64,000 nt of DNA from Rhizomicrobium sp. (GTDB lineage Bacteria > Pseudomonadota > Alphaproteobacteria > Micropepsales > Micropepsaceae), in contig JBBCGJ010000001.1 in assembly GCA_037200985.1 (NCBI GenBank), positions 2,022,756-2,086,755 on the forward strand, read 5' to 3'. Made by a program: the position numbers and the translations under genes. The notes under the pieces are model-generated. The model worked only from the letters and a program-made list of their open reading frames with translations, was not told the DNA's origin and did not search any database. Shown piece by piece: positions 18,146 through 26,819 of this stretch (position 1 is its first letter; the number at the start of each line of letters is the position of its first letter).

Positions 18146-19063
18146 CTAGAACGGGTCCCAGGCAAAGACGTCGGAAGAACGGTCCAATTTGTACATCGAC
18201 GGGCGCAGAGCCGGTAACGCCGTTTCGATGCAGGTCTCCGGGGTCCATCCGTCACTGGTCTGGGTTGTCCGGAGCGGACGCGGCTGCGTGAAGAGCACGA
18301 TCTCGTTCTTTCGCACGCCAAAAATCTGGCCCGTCACGTCTTTCGCCGCGTCGGCCATCAGGCTGACGGCGAATGGCGCGATCTTTTCGGCCGACATCTG
18401 CTGAAGCACATTCAGACGCCGCCGGTTTTCCTCCGTGTCGGCCGGAATCGTGCCGGTCATCCGCGTGAAGGCGAAGGGCGCGATACAGTTCGACCGAACG
18501 TTGAAGCGGGACATGTCGAGCGCGATGCACTTGGAAAGGCCGGCGACGCCCATCTTTGCCGCGCCGTAATTGACCTGCCCGAAATTTCCGATCAGCCCGG
18601 ATGTCGAGGTCATATGCACAAAGCAGCCGCTCGCCTGTTCCTTGAAGACGTTCGCGGCGGCCCGCGAAACGTAGAAATAGCCGGCCAGGTTGACGTCCAC
18701 GACGGTCTGCCAATCGGACTCTTCCATCTTGTGAAACATTTTATCGCGCAGCACGCCGGCGTTGTTGACGACGACGTCGATTCGACCGAACGCCTTAATC
18801 GCATCGGCAACGATGCGCTGAGCCGTATCCCAGGAGGCGATGCTATAAAAACTCGCCACCGCCTCGCCGCCGTCCGCACGTATCTCGGCGACGACTTTTT
18901 CCGCCGGCGTGGTATCGGAGCCTTCGCCGAACGGCGATGCGCCCAGGTCGTTTACGACCACCTTCGCGCCTCTGCTCGCGGCCAACTTTGCGATGCCCGC
19001 GCCGATGCCCTGACCCGCTCCCGTCACCAGAACCACCTTGCCGGTCAGCAAATTGCCAGTCAT
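18146..19063 (-). CDS. (3R)-hydroxyacyl-CoA dehydrogenase-like SDR (peroxisomal MFE-2 type)
   Basis: A 305-residue SDR with TGAGQGIGAGIAKLAASRG, NNAGVLRDKMFHKM and a YGAAKMG active site. The insert VVVNDLGASPFGEGSD after the Rossmann motif is typical of the dehydrogenase domain of peroxisomal multifunctional enzyme type 2 (HSD17B4), which oxidises (3R)-hydroxyacyl-CoA, including branched-chain and bile-acid intermediates. The chosen ATG at 19063 has a GAGGGG ribosome site; an ATG at 19093 is possible. It lies between a MaoC gene and the acyl-CoA dehydrogenase, and together they match the MFE-2 reaction order. Confidence 0.88.
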   Translation of the reverse strand: MTGNLLTGKVVLVTGAGQGIGAGIAKLAASRGAKVVVNDLGASPFGEGSDTTPAEKVVAEIRADGGEAVASFYSIASWDTAQRIVADAIKAFGRIDVVVNNAGVLRDKMFHKMEESDWQTVVDVNLAGYFYVSRAAANVFKEQASGCFVHMTSTSGLIGNFGQVNYGAAKMGVAGLSKCIALDMSRFNVRSNCIAPFAFTRMTGTIPADTEENRRRLNVLQQMSAEKIAPFAVSLMADAAKDVTGQIFGVRKNEIVLFTQPRPLRTTQTSDGWTPETCIETALPALRPSMYKLDRSSDVFAWDPF

Positions 19064-19101
19064 GAACCCCTCGCCAATTAAAGCCGATGCCAATTCGACG
19101 T

Positions 19102-20256
19102 TCAGGCCGACCGCCGCGGCAGGCGCACTCTGCCGGCGCCCACCACCGACAACTCGCCGTCCTGATTGCGGGCCTCCTGCGACACCTCGACGATGGACTC
19201 TCCGCCGACGATGTTCTTTTTGGTGACGCGGCCGCTTATGAGAAGGGTGTCGCCCTCCGGATTGTGGCGACGGATCTGCGTCTTCGACGCGCGAACGAAC
19301 CCGTCATCGCCGCACCAGTTGGTCAGATGATGCAGCATCCACGACGTTCTCTCGGGACCATAATCGTAGGCGCCCGGCGCACCGACTTCGAGCGCGAAAT
19401 CGTTTTCCCAATGCACGCGCTCGGGGCAGTCGGGCACGCCGAATTTGTTCTTGATGCCGATTCCCGGATGCTTGTCGATGAGGCGCCAAGCCAGCTTGTT
19501 CGCCCGTATGTAGAGGCCGCCCCAGCCCTGCGCATAGGCGATGAACCCCGTGACGGTCATTGGACCTTTGACGACGGTCGGGAGTTCGTCTCCCACATTC
19601 ACGTCTTCGAACCAACGCGGCCGTGGGCCCTGGACGTGCTCATTCTCGTACTTGCCGTAGATCTCCGCCAATTCGGCGTCCGAATAGACCTTGTGGCCCC
19701 TGCTCTTCACTTCCGAGTATTTTGTACCGCTTTCGCGCGCGGCATCGCGCTCGGTGCGGAAGACCCAACTGTCCGCCGCCGCCAGCTTCTCGCCGTTCTG
19801 GTTGGAGAATTCCACGTGATAGATCTGCTGGACCGCGCGGCCGGCAAATCGAGTCTGGTGCTCGATGAGATCCTTCAGATACGCCTCGGAATGGATGACA
19901 TCGTTTCGGCGGATCGGACGAAACCACTCCCATTCCGCGCCCGCCCACATGGCGTGGACGCCGGGCAAGCCGCCGCAATAGCCGCTTACGATGCGATTGC
20001 ATGCGAAGAGAAACGACGGCGGCGCGATGATGCCGCTGTGCTGCGTCTGCTCCGCGTATTCAGGATCGCACCAAAGCGGGTTGTCGTCGCCGATGCCGTG
20101 CGCGTAGTGGCGGATGTTGTCCCTCGTCGCCTCGTAGCACCAAGGCTCCACGGTGTCGGTGATCTTGGCGCCGATCCGGCGACGCAAATCGGCCAACCCT
20201 TCGTCGGTAATCTTCGGAAAAGTCCGTTGCTCCGCGGTCTGTGTCGCAATCGCCAT
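19102..20256 (-). CDS. MaoC/FAS1-like acyl dehydratase, double hot-dog
   Basis: A 384-residue protein with two hot-dog halves. The N-terminal half is a FAS1-type dehydratase-like domain with the AHGIGDDNPLWCDPEYAEQT block near residue 50. The C-terminal half carries WMLHHLTNWCGDDGFVRASK, the place of the usual MaoC active site. Relatives act as (R)-specific enoyl-CoA hydratases in steroid and long-chain pathways. The ATG at 20256 gives the shorter product, and a GTG at 20271 is possible. It is the first gene of the operon with the (3R)-SDR and acyl-CoA dehydrogenase, and its promoter faces that of the second MaoC gene. Confidence 0.85.
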   Translation of the reverse strand: MAIATQTAEQRTFPKITDEGLADLRRRIGAKITDTVEPWCYEATRDNIRHYAHGIGDDNPLWCDPEYAEQTQHSGIIAPPSFLFACNRIVSGYCGGLPGVHAMWAGAEWEWFRPIRRNDVIHSEAYLKDLIEHQTRFAGRAVQQIYHVEFSNQNGEKLAAADSWVFRTERDAARESGTKYSEVKSRGHKVYSDAELAEIYGKYENEHVQGPRPRWFEDVNVGDELPTVVKGPMTVTGFIAYAQGWGGLYIRANKLAWRLIDKHPGIGIKNKFGVPDCPERVHWENDFALEVGAPGAYDYGPERTSWMLHHLTNWCGDDGFVRASKTQIRRHNPEGDTLLISGRVTKKNIVGGESIVEVSQEARNQDGELSVVGAGRVRLPRRSA

Positions 20257-20317
20257 TGAAAGTCCCGTCACAAGCTTGAATGCCTCGGCTACTAGCTGCT
20301 AAGGGTCCGTATCGGCG

Positions 20318-20346
20318 TTGTCAATATCGTATGAGCGTTCTATATA
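20318..20346 (+). promoter_or_regulatory. Sigma-70 promoter of the plus-strand MaoC hydratase gene
   Basis: TTGTCA (20318-20323) and TATATA (20341-20346) are separated by exactly 17 nt, a near-consensus promoter placed about 37 nt before the ATG. The palindrome CTATATAG (20340-20347) covers the -10 box. Confidence 0.65.
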
Positions 20347-20351
20347 GGCAA
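20323..20351 (-). promoter_or_regulatory. Sigma-70-like promoter of the MaoC-SDR-dehydrogenase operon
   Basis: On the minus strand, TTGCCT (20346-20351) and GATATT (20323-20328) are 17 nt apart. It overlaps the promoter of the divergent MaoC gene on the other strand, so the two directions may compete or be co-regulated. Confidence 0.5.
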
Positions 20352-20382
20352 TATCGCGGCCGCCGGACGGGAAATCGGGAAG

Positions 20383-21231
20383 ATGCATTTGGAACGCTTG
20401 ACTCAAAAGGTCTTCCCCGACGTGCTTCAAGCCTATACCGCCAAGGACGTCATGCTGTACGCGGTAGGCGTGGGCGCCGGCGCCGATCCGACGGACCGAG
20501 GCGAGCTCAAATACGTCTACGAGCGCGACCTGGCGCCAATCCCCACGATCGCCTCCGTGCTCGCCTATCCGGGTTTTTGGCTTCAAGACCCGGCGCTGGA
20601 GATCGATTGGCTGAGGCTCCTTCACGGCGAGCAAAGCATCGAGGTTCATCGCCCCTTGAAGGCGGAGGGGAGCGTAAAGGGGCAATTTCGGGTCATCGGC
20701 GTCGAGGACAAGGGCAAGGATCGCGGCGCGACGATTTTCTTCGAGAAGCGGATCGTCGACGCCCAGACCGAACTGCCGATTTGCACCGTCCGGTCGACCT
20801 ATTTCCTAAGATCGGATGGCGGCTGCGGCAGTTTTGGCGAGCGCCTGACGCCGCCCAGCGCACTCGGCGACGCGCTCGACAAAACGGTCGTTCTGCCGAC
20901 GCTTCCGCGCCAGGCCATCCTATATCGTCTCAACGGCGACTATAATCCGATCCATATCGATCCGGCGGCGGCGGCGAAAGCCGGCTTCGATCGGCCCATT
21001 CTTCATGGGCTCTGCACCATGGGATTCGCCTGCCGGGGACTTATCAATGCCGTCTGCGATGGCGAGCCGTCGAGGGTCAGGTCGATGTTTGTCCGCTTCA
21101 GCCAGCCGGTCTTGCCGGGGGAAACGATCCAGCTCGAGTTCAGCGAGGCGCCCGGCGGGGTTCGTTTTCGTGCGCGAGTCCTGGAGCGGAATATCGTGTG
21201 CCTCGACCGTGGCGAATTTTCGTTCGCCTAA
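20383..21231 (+). CDS. MaoC family (R)-enoyl-CoA hydratase, hydratase-2 type
   Basis: A 282-residue two-hot-dog protein resembling eukaryotic peroxisomal hydratase 2. The catalytic hydratase-2 motif is plain near residue 186: LNGDYNPIHIDP followed by AGFDRPILHGLCTMG, with the active-site Asp/Asn and His. The N-terminal half has the KYVYERDLAPIPTIASVLAYPGF entry region. It adds water to trans-2-enoyl-CoA to give (3R)-hydroxyacyl-CoA, the substrate of the MFE-2-like SDR encoded on the opposite strand. It is transcribed alone and faces the thiolase gene tail to tail. Confidence 0.92.
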   Translation: MHLERLTQKVFPDVLQAYTAKDVMLYAVGVGAGADPTDRGELKYVYERDLAPIPTIASVLAYPGFWLQDPALEIDWLRLLHGEQSIEVHRPLKAEGSVKGQFRVIGVEDKGKDRGATIFFEKRIVDAQTELPICTVRSTYFLRSDGGCGSFGERLTPPSALGDALDKTVVLPTLPRQAILYRLNGDYNPIHIDPAAAAKAGFDRPILHGLCTMGFACRGLINAVCDGEPSRVRSMFVRFSQPVLPGETIQLEFSEAPGGVRFRARVLERNIVCLDRGEFSFA

Positions 21232-21348
21232 AGAGGTCGGTGCGGCTTAAGGCTTGCCGTTCGTCGACGGCCATCGCAAACCGCGAACCGTTTCTCCCCT
21301 ATCCCACGGGTCGAAGCCGCGTGCGACCGAGTATGCGCTCTCTTATCG

Positions 21349-22545
21349 CTAGTGGAGGCCAAGCACCGACACGGCTGCTACGCCCAAATAAGGAACGCCT
21401 CCGAGATTGTGGGTGAGACCGAGGCTGACGTTTTTGAGTTGGCGCTCCCCGGCCCGGCCGAGCAATTGGTTGTAGACCTCGTACATCATCCGGATGCCGG
21501 AGGCGCCGATGGGATGTCCGAAGCATTTCAGACCGCCGTCGATCTGACATGGCAGGCTGCCGTCCCGGTCGAACTTTCCATCCAGTACATCCGCCACAGC
21601 GCGTCCCTCCTCGGAAAGGAAGAGATCTTCCATCGTGACCAGTTCGGTGATCGAGAAACAGTCGTGCACTTCGACCAGGCCAAGCTGCGCTTTGGGGTCG
21701 CGGATGCCCGCCTCTGCATAAGCCCGCCTCGCGGCATTCCTCGTGTTGCGCACATGGCTGCCGTCCCAGTCATTGGCGCTCGATTCCCTGCCGCTCGAAA
21801 CCGACAGCTGCACTGCTTTCAGGGTAACCAGCTCCTTCTTGCCGAGACTGCGCGCGATCTCGGGAGTCGTGACGATGGCGGCGGCCGCGCCGTCCGAAAC
21901 GCCGCAACAGTCGAACAAGCCCAGGGGCTCGGCGATCATCGGCGCATTCAAAATTGTGTCCATAGGGACCGCTTTTCGAAGATGGGCTTTCGGCGAGTGG
22001 ACGCCGTTTTGGTGGCTCTTCCAGGAGACGTGCGCGAGTGCGCGTTTGAGGTCGTCCCTGGGGAAGCCGTATCTGGCCCGATACCCGCTTGCCAGTTGCG
22101 CGAACCCGGCCGGCGCCGAAGCCATCGGCAGCCACATATCGTTGAACGTCCCTTTTGTCTGGACGGGCAAACCGCCATAGCCGGTGTCCTTGAGCTTTTC
22201 GACGCCTACCGCGAGCGCGATATCCACCGCCCCCGAAGCGACCGCATAGGCGGCGCTCCGCACCGCTTCCGTTCCCGTCGCGCACATATTCTCCAGCCGG
22301 CTGACGGGAATGCCGTCGAGCCGAAGCGCGGTTGCCGCGGGGATCGCCGAGTTCCCCACATTTATCCGATCGAAACAGCAGCCATACCAGGCCGCCTCGA
22401 TCTGGGCCCGTTCGACGCCGGCGTCTTGGAGCGCTTCGTCGAAGGCTTCCGCCATCAGGAGATCGCTGCCCGTATCCCAACGCTCGCCGAACACCGAGCA
22501 TCCCATGCCCAGAATAGCGACCTTGTCCTTGATCCCCGTGGCCAT
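21349..22545 (-). CDS. Thiolase (SCP-x / acetyl-CoA acetyltransferase type)
   Basis: A 398-residue thiolase. The nucleophilic Cys (Cys88) sits in VSRLENMCATGTEA, and the base region GGLKCFGHPIGASG gives His344, as in SCP-x thiolases that cleave branched 3-ketoacyl-CoAs. The ATG at 22545 was preferred over one 6 nt upstream because AGGAG is then 6 nt away. It starts 9 nt after the stop of the HMGS-fold/DUF35 gene. Thiolases of this group often work together with DUF35 proteins, so a complex of the two products is likely. Expected reaction: CoA-dependent cleavage of a 3-ketoacyl-CoA. Confidence 0.9.
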   Translation of the reverse strand: MATGIKDKVAILGMGCSVFGERWDTGSDLLMAEAFDEALQDAGVERAQIEAAWYGCCFDRINVGNSAIPAATALRLDGIPVSRLENMCATGTEAVRSAAYAVASGAVDIALAVGVEKLKDTGYGGLPVQTKGTFNDMWLPMASAPAGFAQLASGYRARYGFPRDDLKRALAHVSWKSHQNGVHSPKAHLRKAVPMDTILNAPMIAEPLGLFDCCGVSDGAAAAIVTTPEIARSLGKKELVTLKAVQLSVSSGRESSANDWDGSHVRNTRNAARRAYAEAGIRDPKAQLGLVEVHDCFSITELVTMEDLFLSEEGRAVADVLDGKFDRDGSLPCQIDGGLKCFGHPIGASGIRMMYEVYNQLLGRAGERQLKNVSLGLTHNLGGVPYLGVAAVSVLGLH

Positions 22546-22554
22546 CTTCATCTC

Positions 22555-23991
22555 CTAGGCGGTCGGCGCGGCTTTCCAGAAATACCGGATGTAGCCGCGC
22601 TGCTTGTCCCGCTCCTTTATTCGAAAGCGAAACGTCAGCGGCATCCCTACGGCCAACGTTTCCGGATTGACGTCGACGAACTCCATCAGCACGCGGGCGC
22701 CGTTGTCGAACTGGGCGAAGCCGACATAGAGCGGCGGCGACGGATGATAAGTGAGACTATCCGCGGTGTAGGTGAGGATTTTGGCCGCCTCATCCGCGAG
22801 CGGCACGGGCCGAAAGTCCTTCGAGGACGCGGCGCAATTCACGCAAAAAGCGAGTTGCGGGAATTGAACGGCCCCGCAGGAGCCACATTTGCCCGCCTCA
22901 AATCCATATATCTGTTCGGCGGAGCGATACTGCTCCGTGAGCGCCGTCTTGGTGTCGCGTTCGGCGCGCATGCCCCAGTCCGGATCGATCTCTTCATATG
23001 AGGACGCCATGCGAAGATAGGAACTGTCGACAACGCCGGCCTTCAGAGTGTCGGCGAGCGAACGCGGCGGACGCCCTTCGCCCAATCGTTCGGTCGCGCG
23101 CAGGATAACCACCTCCCCGCCTTCGGAAAAGCTTGCGACGACGAGAACGTCCCCGGGCGCCGCCTTGTCCAGGGCATCGGTCAGCATCAATAGCGGATGG
23201 GCAGCGCCCGTGAAGCCACAATTGTCGAACAACGGATCCGCTATCGCCTCCGGCGGAATCCCCAACGCCCGCGCCACCGGTGCGGCGGCCCCCGCGGACA
23301 CAGTGGAAAAGACGAATTTCGCGACCTGAGAAGGCTTTACGTGCGCCTTGGCCAATGCCTCCCGTATGACGGCGACGCCAAGCTTCAGATAACCCTCATC
23401 GCGAACCCAACGCTCCTCCCAACCATAGTCATGATTGTTTTCGGTGGCGCGGAAGCGCTCAATGAAGAGCGCCGACCGGGATGCATAGCCGATGAATTCG
23501 GCGGCAATGTTCTTGTCCGAGACCAGGAAGGCGGCCGCGCCAGCGCCGTATTGCATTTCCTGTGCGCTGGCGGGCCTCGCGCGAAGTCTCTCGCTGGCAA
23601 TGACGAGATTCTGTCGACCGGGAGAGCCGAAGGCATTGGCAAGACCCGCGAGCCCCGCCCGGTGGGAGCCGCCCAAATCCAACACCTCGAGCTCGGGTGC
23701 CAATCCCAACGCGATTGCCGACGTGATGGCGGCAGATACATCGGCAAACGACGATGTCGTGGTGCAGAAGGCGAGCCGCTCTGTTGACGCGCGCGTCCGG
23801 CTTCCCAGACAGAGACGCGCGGCTTCGACACCCATTGTCGTGGCATCTTCGTCCCAGTTGCAATAAGCGCGCTGGCCTTTCGCCAGCGATGCCAAGGACG
23901 ACCCCATCCAAGCATGCGCATCTCTGATCGAGGTTCTTGCTAGTCTGCGGCGAGGTACATAGGCGCCCCACGCTGAAATGCCGACCGACAT
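22555..23991 (-). CDS. HMG-CoA-synthase-fold protein fused to DUF35 zinc-ribbon/OB domain
   Basis: A 478-residue two-part protein. Residues 1 to about 330 have the thiolase-superfamily fold of HMG-CoA synthase and KAS III. Residues 369-386 form a zinc ribbon (Cys369, Cys372, Cys383, Cys386), followed by an OB-fold (about 395-470). In archaea a separate DUF35 protein bridges thiolase and HMG-CoA synthase. Here it is fused to the synthase-like part and is followed directly by a thiolase gene. The position of the nucleophilic Cys reads GGSHRAG (Ser109-His110), so normal Claisen chemistry is doubtful. A scaffold role, or a retro-aldol reaction like that of Ltp2-type proteins, would fit. Confidence 0.82.
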   Translation of the reverse strand: MSVGISAWGAYVPRRRLARTSIRDAHAWMGSSLASLAKGQRAYCNWDEDATTMGVEAARLCLGSRTRASTERLAFCTTTSSFADVSAAITSAIALGLAPELEVLDLGGSHRAGLAGLANAFGSPGRQNLVIASERLRARPASAQEMQYGAGAAAFLVSDKNIAAEFIGYASRSALFIERFRATENNHDYGWEERWVRDEGYLKLGVAVIREALAKAHVKPSQVAKFVFSTVSAGAAAPVARALGIPPEAIADPLFDNCGFTGAAHPLLMLTDALDKAAPGDVLVVASFSEGGEVVILRATERLGEGRPPRSLADTLKAGVVDSSYLRMASSYEEIDPDWGMRAERDTKTALTEQYRSAEQIYGFEAGKCGSCGAVQFPQLAFCVNCAASSKDFRPVPLADEAAKILTYTADSLTYHPSPPLYVGFAQFDNGARVLMEFVDVNPETLAVGMPLTFRFRIKERDKQRGYIRYFWKAAPTA

Positions 23992-24039
23992 AGATGGCCC
24001 TTCGTTGCTGTCAGTCCCACTAGACGTCCGCCGCCGTTA

Positions 24040-24068
24040 TTGTCAATATGAAAAAATTGATCTACTAA
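24040..24068 (+). promoter_or_regulatory. Sigma-70 promoter of the alcohol dehydrogenase gene
   Basis: TTGTCA (24040-24045) and TACTAA (24063-24068) are 17 nt apart, about 27 nt before the ATG. The sequence around the -35 box (GTTATTGTCAATAT) resembles that at 20316, so the two plus-strand genes may be controlled in the same way. Confidence 0.6.
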
Positions 24069-24094
24069 AGAAATGACACCATGACGTTGCCAGG

Positions 24095-25198
24095 ATGATC
24101 GTTTCCGCCGCCGTAGCGCGCACACCAGACGGCGATTTTTCCATCGAACGCCTGGAGATCGATGCGCCCAGAGACGACGAGATCCTCGTTCGCGTGGCCG
24201 CGGTCGGTATTTGCCACACCGATATCGTCTTTAAAACACGCGAAGCGATCGCTTTGCCCGCGGTCTTCGGCCACGAAGCAGCGGGGACCATCATGGCGAC
24301 CGGCTCGGCGGTCTCGGCCGCGTTCTCGGTTGGCGATCACGTCGCTCTCACATTTCGCTCGTGCGGCACGTGCGATCGATGCGTCGCTGGGAGCCCTGCT
24401 TATTGCCGTTCCATGCCGCAGCTGAACTACGCCGGCCGAAGGCCGGACGGCTCCATGGCCCTCCACGCCGCACAATCCGACGTGGCCAGCAATTTCTTCG
24501 GCCAATCGTCTTTCGCCACGCATTGCCTGGCCTATGAGAGAAATGTCGTAAAGATTCCGGCCGACTTGCCGTTGGAGCTCATGGGTCCGCTGGGATGCGG
24601 GGTTCAGACAGGCTTCGGCGCCGTACGGCGCTCTCTGGCGTGCCCCGCGGGTTCGTCGATCCTGATCCTAGGCTGCGGACCGGTCGGACTTAGCGCGGTG
24701 ATGGCCGCAGCGATCCAAGGTTGCAGCCCCATCATCGTGCTGGAACCCTTTCGGCAAAGGCGCGAACTGGCCCTCGAACTGGGAGCGACCCATGCGCTGG
24801 GCCCGGCATATACGGACGATCTGGGGCGCGCGATCAAGGCGATCCACGGCACCGGCGTCGACTTCGTCCTGGACACGACAGGTTCGCCGTCGCTTATCGA
24901 GCGAGCCTTGCAGACACTTGGATCCCAAGCCACGCTCGGCCTGGTCGGCATCTTTCCGCGCGGAGCGACTCTGCCCGGCGAACTCAACAACCTCATAACC
25001 TTCGGACATAGCATCAAGGGAATCATTGAGGGCGACAGCGACCCGAGCATCTCCATCCCCGAAATGATCTCCTTCTATCGCGAGGGCAGACTGCCGATCG
25101 ACAGGCTCGTCCGGACCTATCCGTTCAACGACATCAACCGTGCCGTTGCCGATCAGGCGCGCGGCGACTGCATCAAAGCAGTGCTATTGATGGACTAG
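24095..25198 (+). CDS. Zinc-dependent alcohol dehydrogenase (aryl/allylic alcohol type)
   Basis: A 367-residue medium-chain dehydrogenase. The catalytic-zinc region GICHTD is near residue 38 and GHEAAGTI near 61. The structural-zinc cysteines lie in SCGTCDRCVAGSPAYC, and the Rossmann motif GCGPVGLSAVMAA is near 194. The pattern fits benzyl-alcohol/geraniol dehydrogenases, which oxidise a primary alcohol to an aldehyde with NAD. The aldehyde dehydrogenase at 29.4 kb could take the next step. It is followed 5 nt later by a small unknown gene and faces the HMGS-DUF35 gene across a 103-nt promoter region. Confidence 0.9.
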   Translation: MIVSAAVARTPDGDFSIERLEIDAPRDDEILVRVAAVGICHTDIVFKTREAIALPAVFGHEAAGTIMATGSAVSAAFSVGDHVALTFRSCGTCDRCVAGSPAYCRSMPQLNYAGRRPDGSMALHAAQSDVASNFFGQSSFATHCLAYERNVVKIPADLPLELMGPLGCGVQTGFGAVRRSLACPAGSSILILGCGPVGLSAVMAAAIQGCSPIIVLEPFRQRRELALELGATHALGPAYTDDLGRAIKAIHGTGVDFVLDTTGSPSLIERALQTLGSQATLGLVGIFPRGATLPGELNNLITFGHSIKGIIEGDSDPSISIPEMISFYREGRLPIDRLVRTYPFNDINRAVADQARGDCIKAVLLMD

Positions 25199-25203
25199 CT
25201 AAA

Positions 25204-25482
25204 ATGTCGGCCGACACCACCGAATTCCAAGCGCTCGCGGCATTCTGCAAATCCATCAGCCCGAAAGGCCGGGCAATGACCGCCCAGGACGTCACCGACG
25301 CCGCCGGCGCGCTCGTGATGCGATACGAGCAGCACGCCTATTGGATAGCGGTCAGCTGGGGAATGAGCCTGCTGCACGCCGACGACACGGATGGCTTTCA
25401 CGACTGGCAGAAGGTCGCCCTGAACGTGGCAACGATGCAAATGCAATATTCTCAGGGGTGCGGCGACCTTAAATCGGGTTGA
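25204..25482 (+). CDS. Hypothetical protein, 92 aa
   Basis: I do not recognise this protein. It is 92 residues, soluble and mildly acidic, probably helical, with a Trp/Tyr-rich centre (HAYWIAVSWGMSLLHADD) and no cysteine cluster or signal peptide. It starts 5 nt after the alcohol dehydrogenase stop with an ATG, so it is almost certainly co-translated with that enzyme. It ends 31 nt before the convergent acyl-CoA dehydrogenase stop. A small accessory role for the dehydrogenase is possible but is only a guess from position. Confidence 0.6.
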   Translation: MSADTTEFQALAAFCKSISPKGRAMTAQDVTDAAGALVMRYEQHAYWIAVSWGMSLLHADDTDGFHDWQKVALNVATMQMQYSQGCGDLKSG

Positions 25483-25513
25483 CGCGAACCTGCCTTAAGG
25501 CGCCGGCCGCGCG

Positions 25514-26749
25514 TCAGAGGTCCAGCGCCGACTTCGCCAATATGTTCCGCTGTATTTCGGAAGAGCCGGCGTAGATCGTACCGGCCCGCTCGTTGAAATA
25601 TCGGACGCCGGCTGTCCATGAATGTTCCGGGCCGACTGGAGCATTCGCGGCCAGCCCGGTGAGATATGGAAGAACCGGTCCACCCGGTCGCGTCGCGCAA
25701 GGCTGATGCGTAGCCGAATAGTATGCCATGACCGAAACCGTCAGCTCCGTCAGCACCTGCGCCAATTCGGTTCCCAGGAGCTTTTGCAGCGAAGACCCGT
25801 GTCCCGGCGACTGCCCCCGACTCAGCGCCGACATCACTCTCAGCTCGGTGAGTTCCAAAGCTTCGACCTCAACTTCCAATGCGGCAAGCCTTTGCGCAAA
25901 CCAGGGTTCGTCCGAAAGCCTATGACCCGAGCCATCCGGCTCGGAGCCCGCAATGGCCTTGAGGGTCTTTAGCCGCGCCCGCAAACTTGGCCCAAACGTC
26001 GAGCCGCCTCGTTCGAACTCCAGGAGATATTTGGCCACCGTCCAACCGCCGTCGATCTCGCCAACCACGTTCGCTTTCGGCACGCGGACATTTGCGAAAT
26101 GGACCCTATTTTGAATGTGTTCACCGGTCAGCGACCATATCGGTTCTACCGCGATCCCATCGGTATCCATGTCCACGAGAAGAAACGTGATTCCGTTCTG
26201 GACTTTCGGTCCGCGCGAGGTGCGCACCAGGCAAAACATCTTGTTTGCGTATTGCGCATGCGTCGTCCAAATTTTCTCGCCGGTGCAGATCAGCGAGTCG
26301 CCGTCCGGCTCCGCCTTCATCTGCAAACTCGCCAAGTCGGATCCGGCTCCGGGTTCGGAATACCCCTGACACCAAAAATCCTGCCCGGAAATAATCCGCG
26401 GAAGATTTGCGCTCTTCTGCTCGGCTGTGCCGAATCGAATGATCGCGGGCCCGCACATTTTGACTCCCATGGCGGAGATGGGAGGCGCGCCGGCCTGCGC
26501 CAGCTCAGCCGCAAAGATGTAGCGACGAACAACGGACCAGCCGCAGCCGCCATATTCCCGAGGCCAGGCCGGCGCCACCCATCCCCTTTCGTAGAGCCTT
26601 GCGTGCCAACTGCGCATGAGCTCGACGTCCGCATAGACGCTCGTCATCCGCGCCGTCTTGTCTCGAATTTCCCGGCTGAGATTTTGTTCCAGGAATTGAC
26701 GCACCTCGTCCCGAAAGGCCTCATCCTCCTTCGAAAGCGCGAGATCCAT
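25514..26749 (-). CDS. Acyl-CoA dehydrogenase
   Basis: A 411-residue FAD-dependent dehydrogenase with an N-terminal helix domain starting MDLALSKEDEAFRDEVRQFL. It has the WARPREYGG-like block and the substrate/flavin segment GYSEPGAGSDLASLQMKAE near residue 130. The C-terminal end FNERAGTIYAGSSEIQRNIL carries the usual SSEIQRN flavin-contact motif. The length and the variable middle part resemble the steroid/long-chain ACAD groups found with FadE partners. Many of those are heteromeric, but the second dehydrogenase here is encoded 7 kb away. The ATG at 26749 follows a TTG alternative by 3 nt. It lies 70 nt downstream of the second CoA-ligase gene. Confidence 0.9.
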   Translation of the reverse strand: MDLALSKEDEAFRDEVRQFLEQNLSREIRDKTARMTSVYADVELMRSWHARLYERGWVAPAWPREYGGCGWSVVRRYIFAAELAQAGAPPISAMGVKMCGPAIIRFGTAEQKSANLPRIISGQDFWCQGYSEPGAGSDLASLQMKAEPDGDSLICTGEKIWTTHAQYANKMFCLVRTSRGPKVQNGITFLLVDMDTDGIAVEPIWSLTGEHIQNRVHFANVRVPKANVVGEIDGGWTVAKYLLEFERGGSTFGPSLRARLKTLKAIAGSEPDGSGHRLSDEPWFAQRLAALEVEVEALELTELRVMSALSRGQSPGHGSSLQKLLGTELAQVLTELTVSVMAYYSATHQPCATRPGGPVLPYLTGLAANAPVGPEHSWTAGVRYFNERAGTIYAGSSEIQRNILAKSALDL

Positions 26750-26819
26750 CAAATTCCCCGGAGTTGTTGCGCGTTCGCGCGTGCCGTGGCCGGGCTGTGG
26801 CCGGCACGGCCTCGACCGC

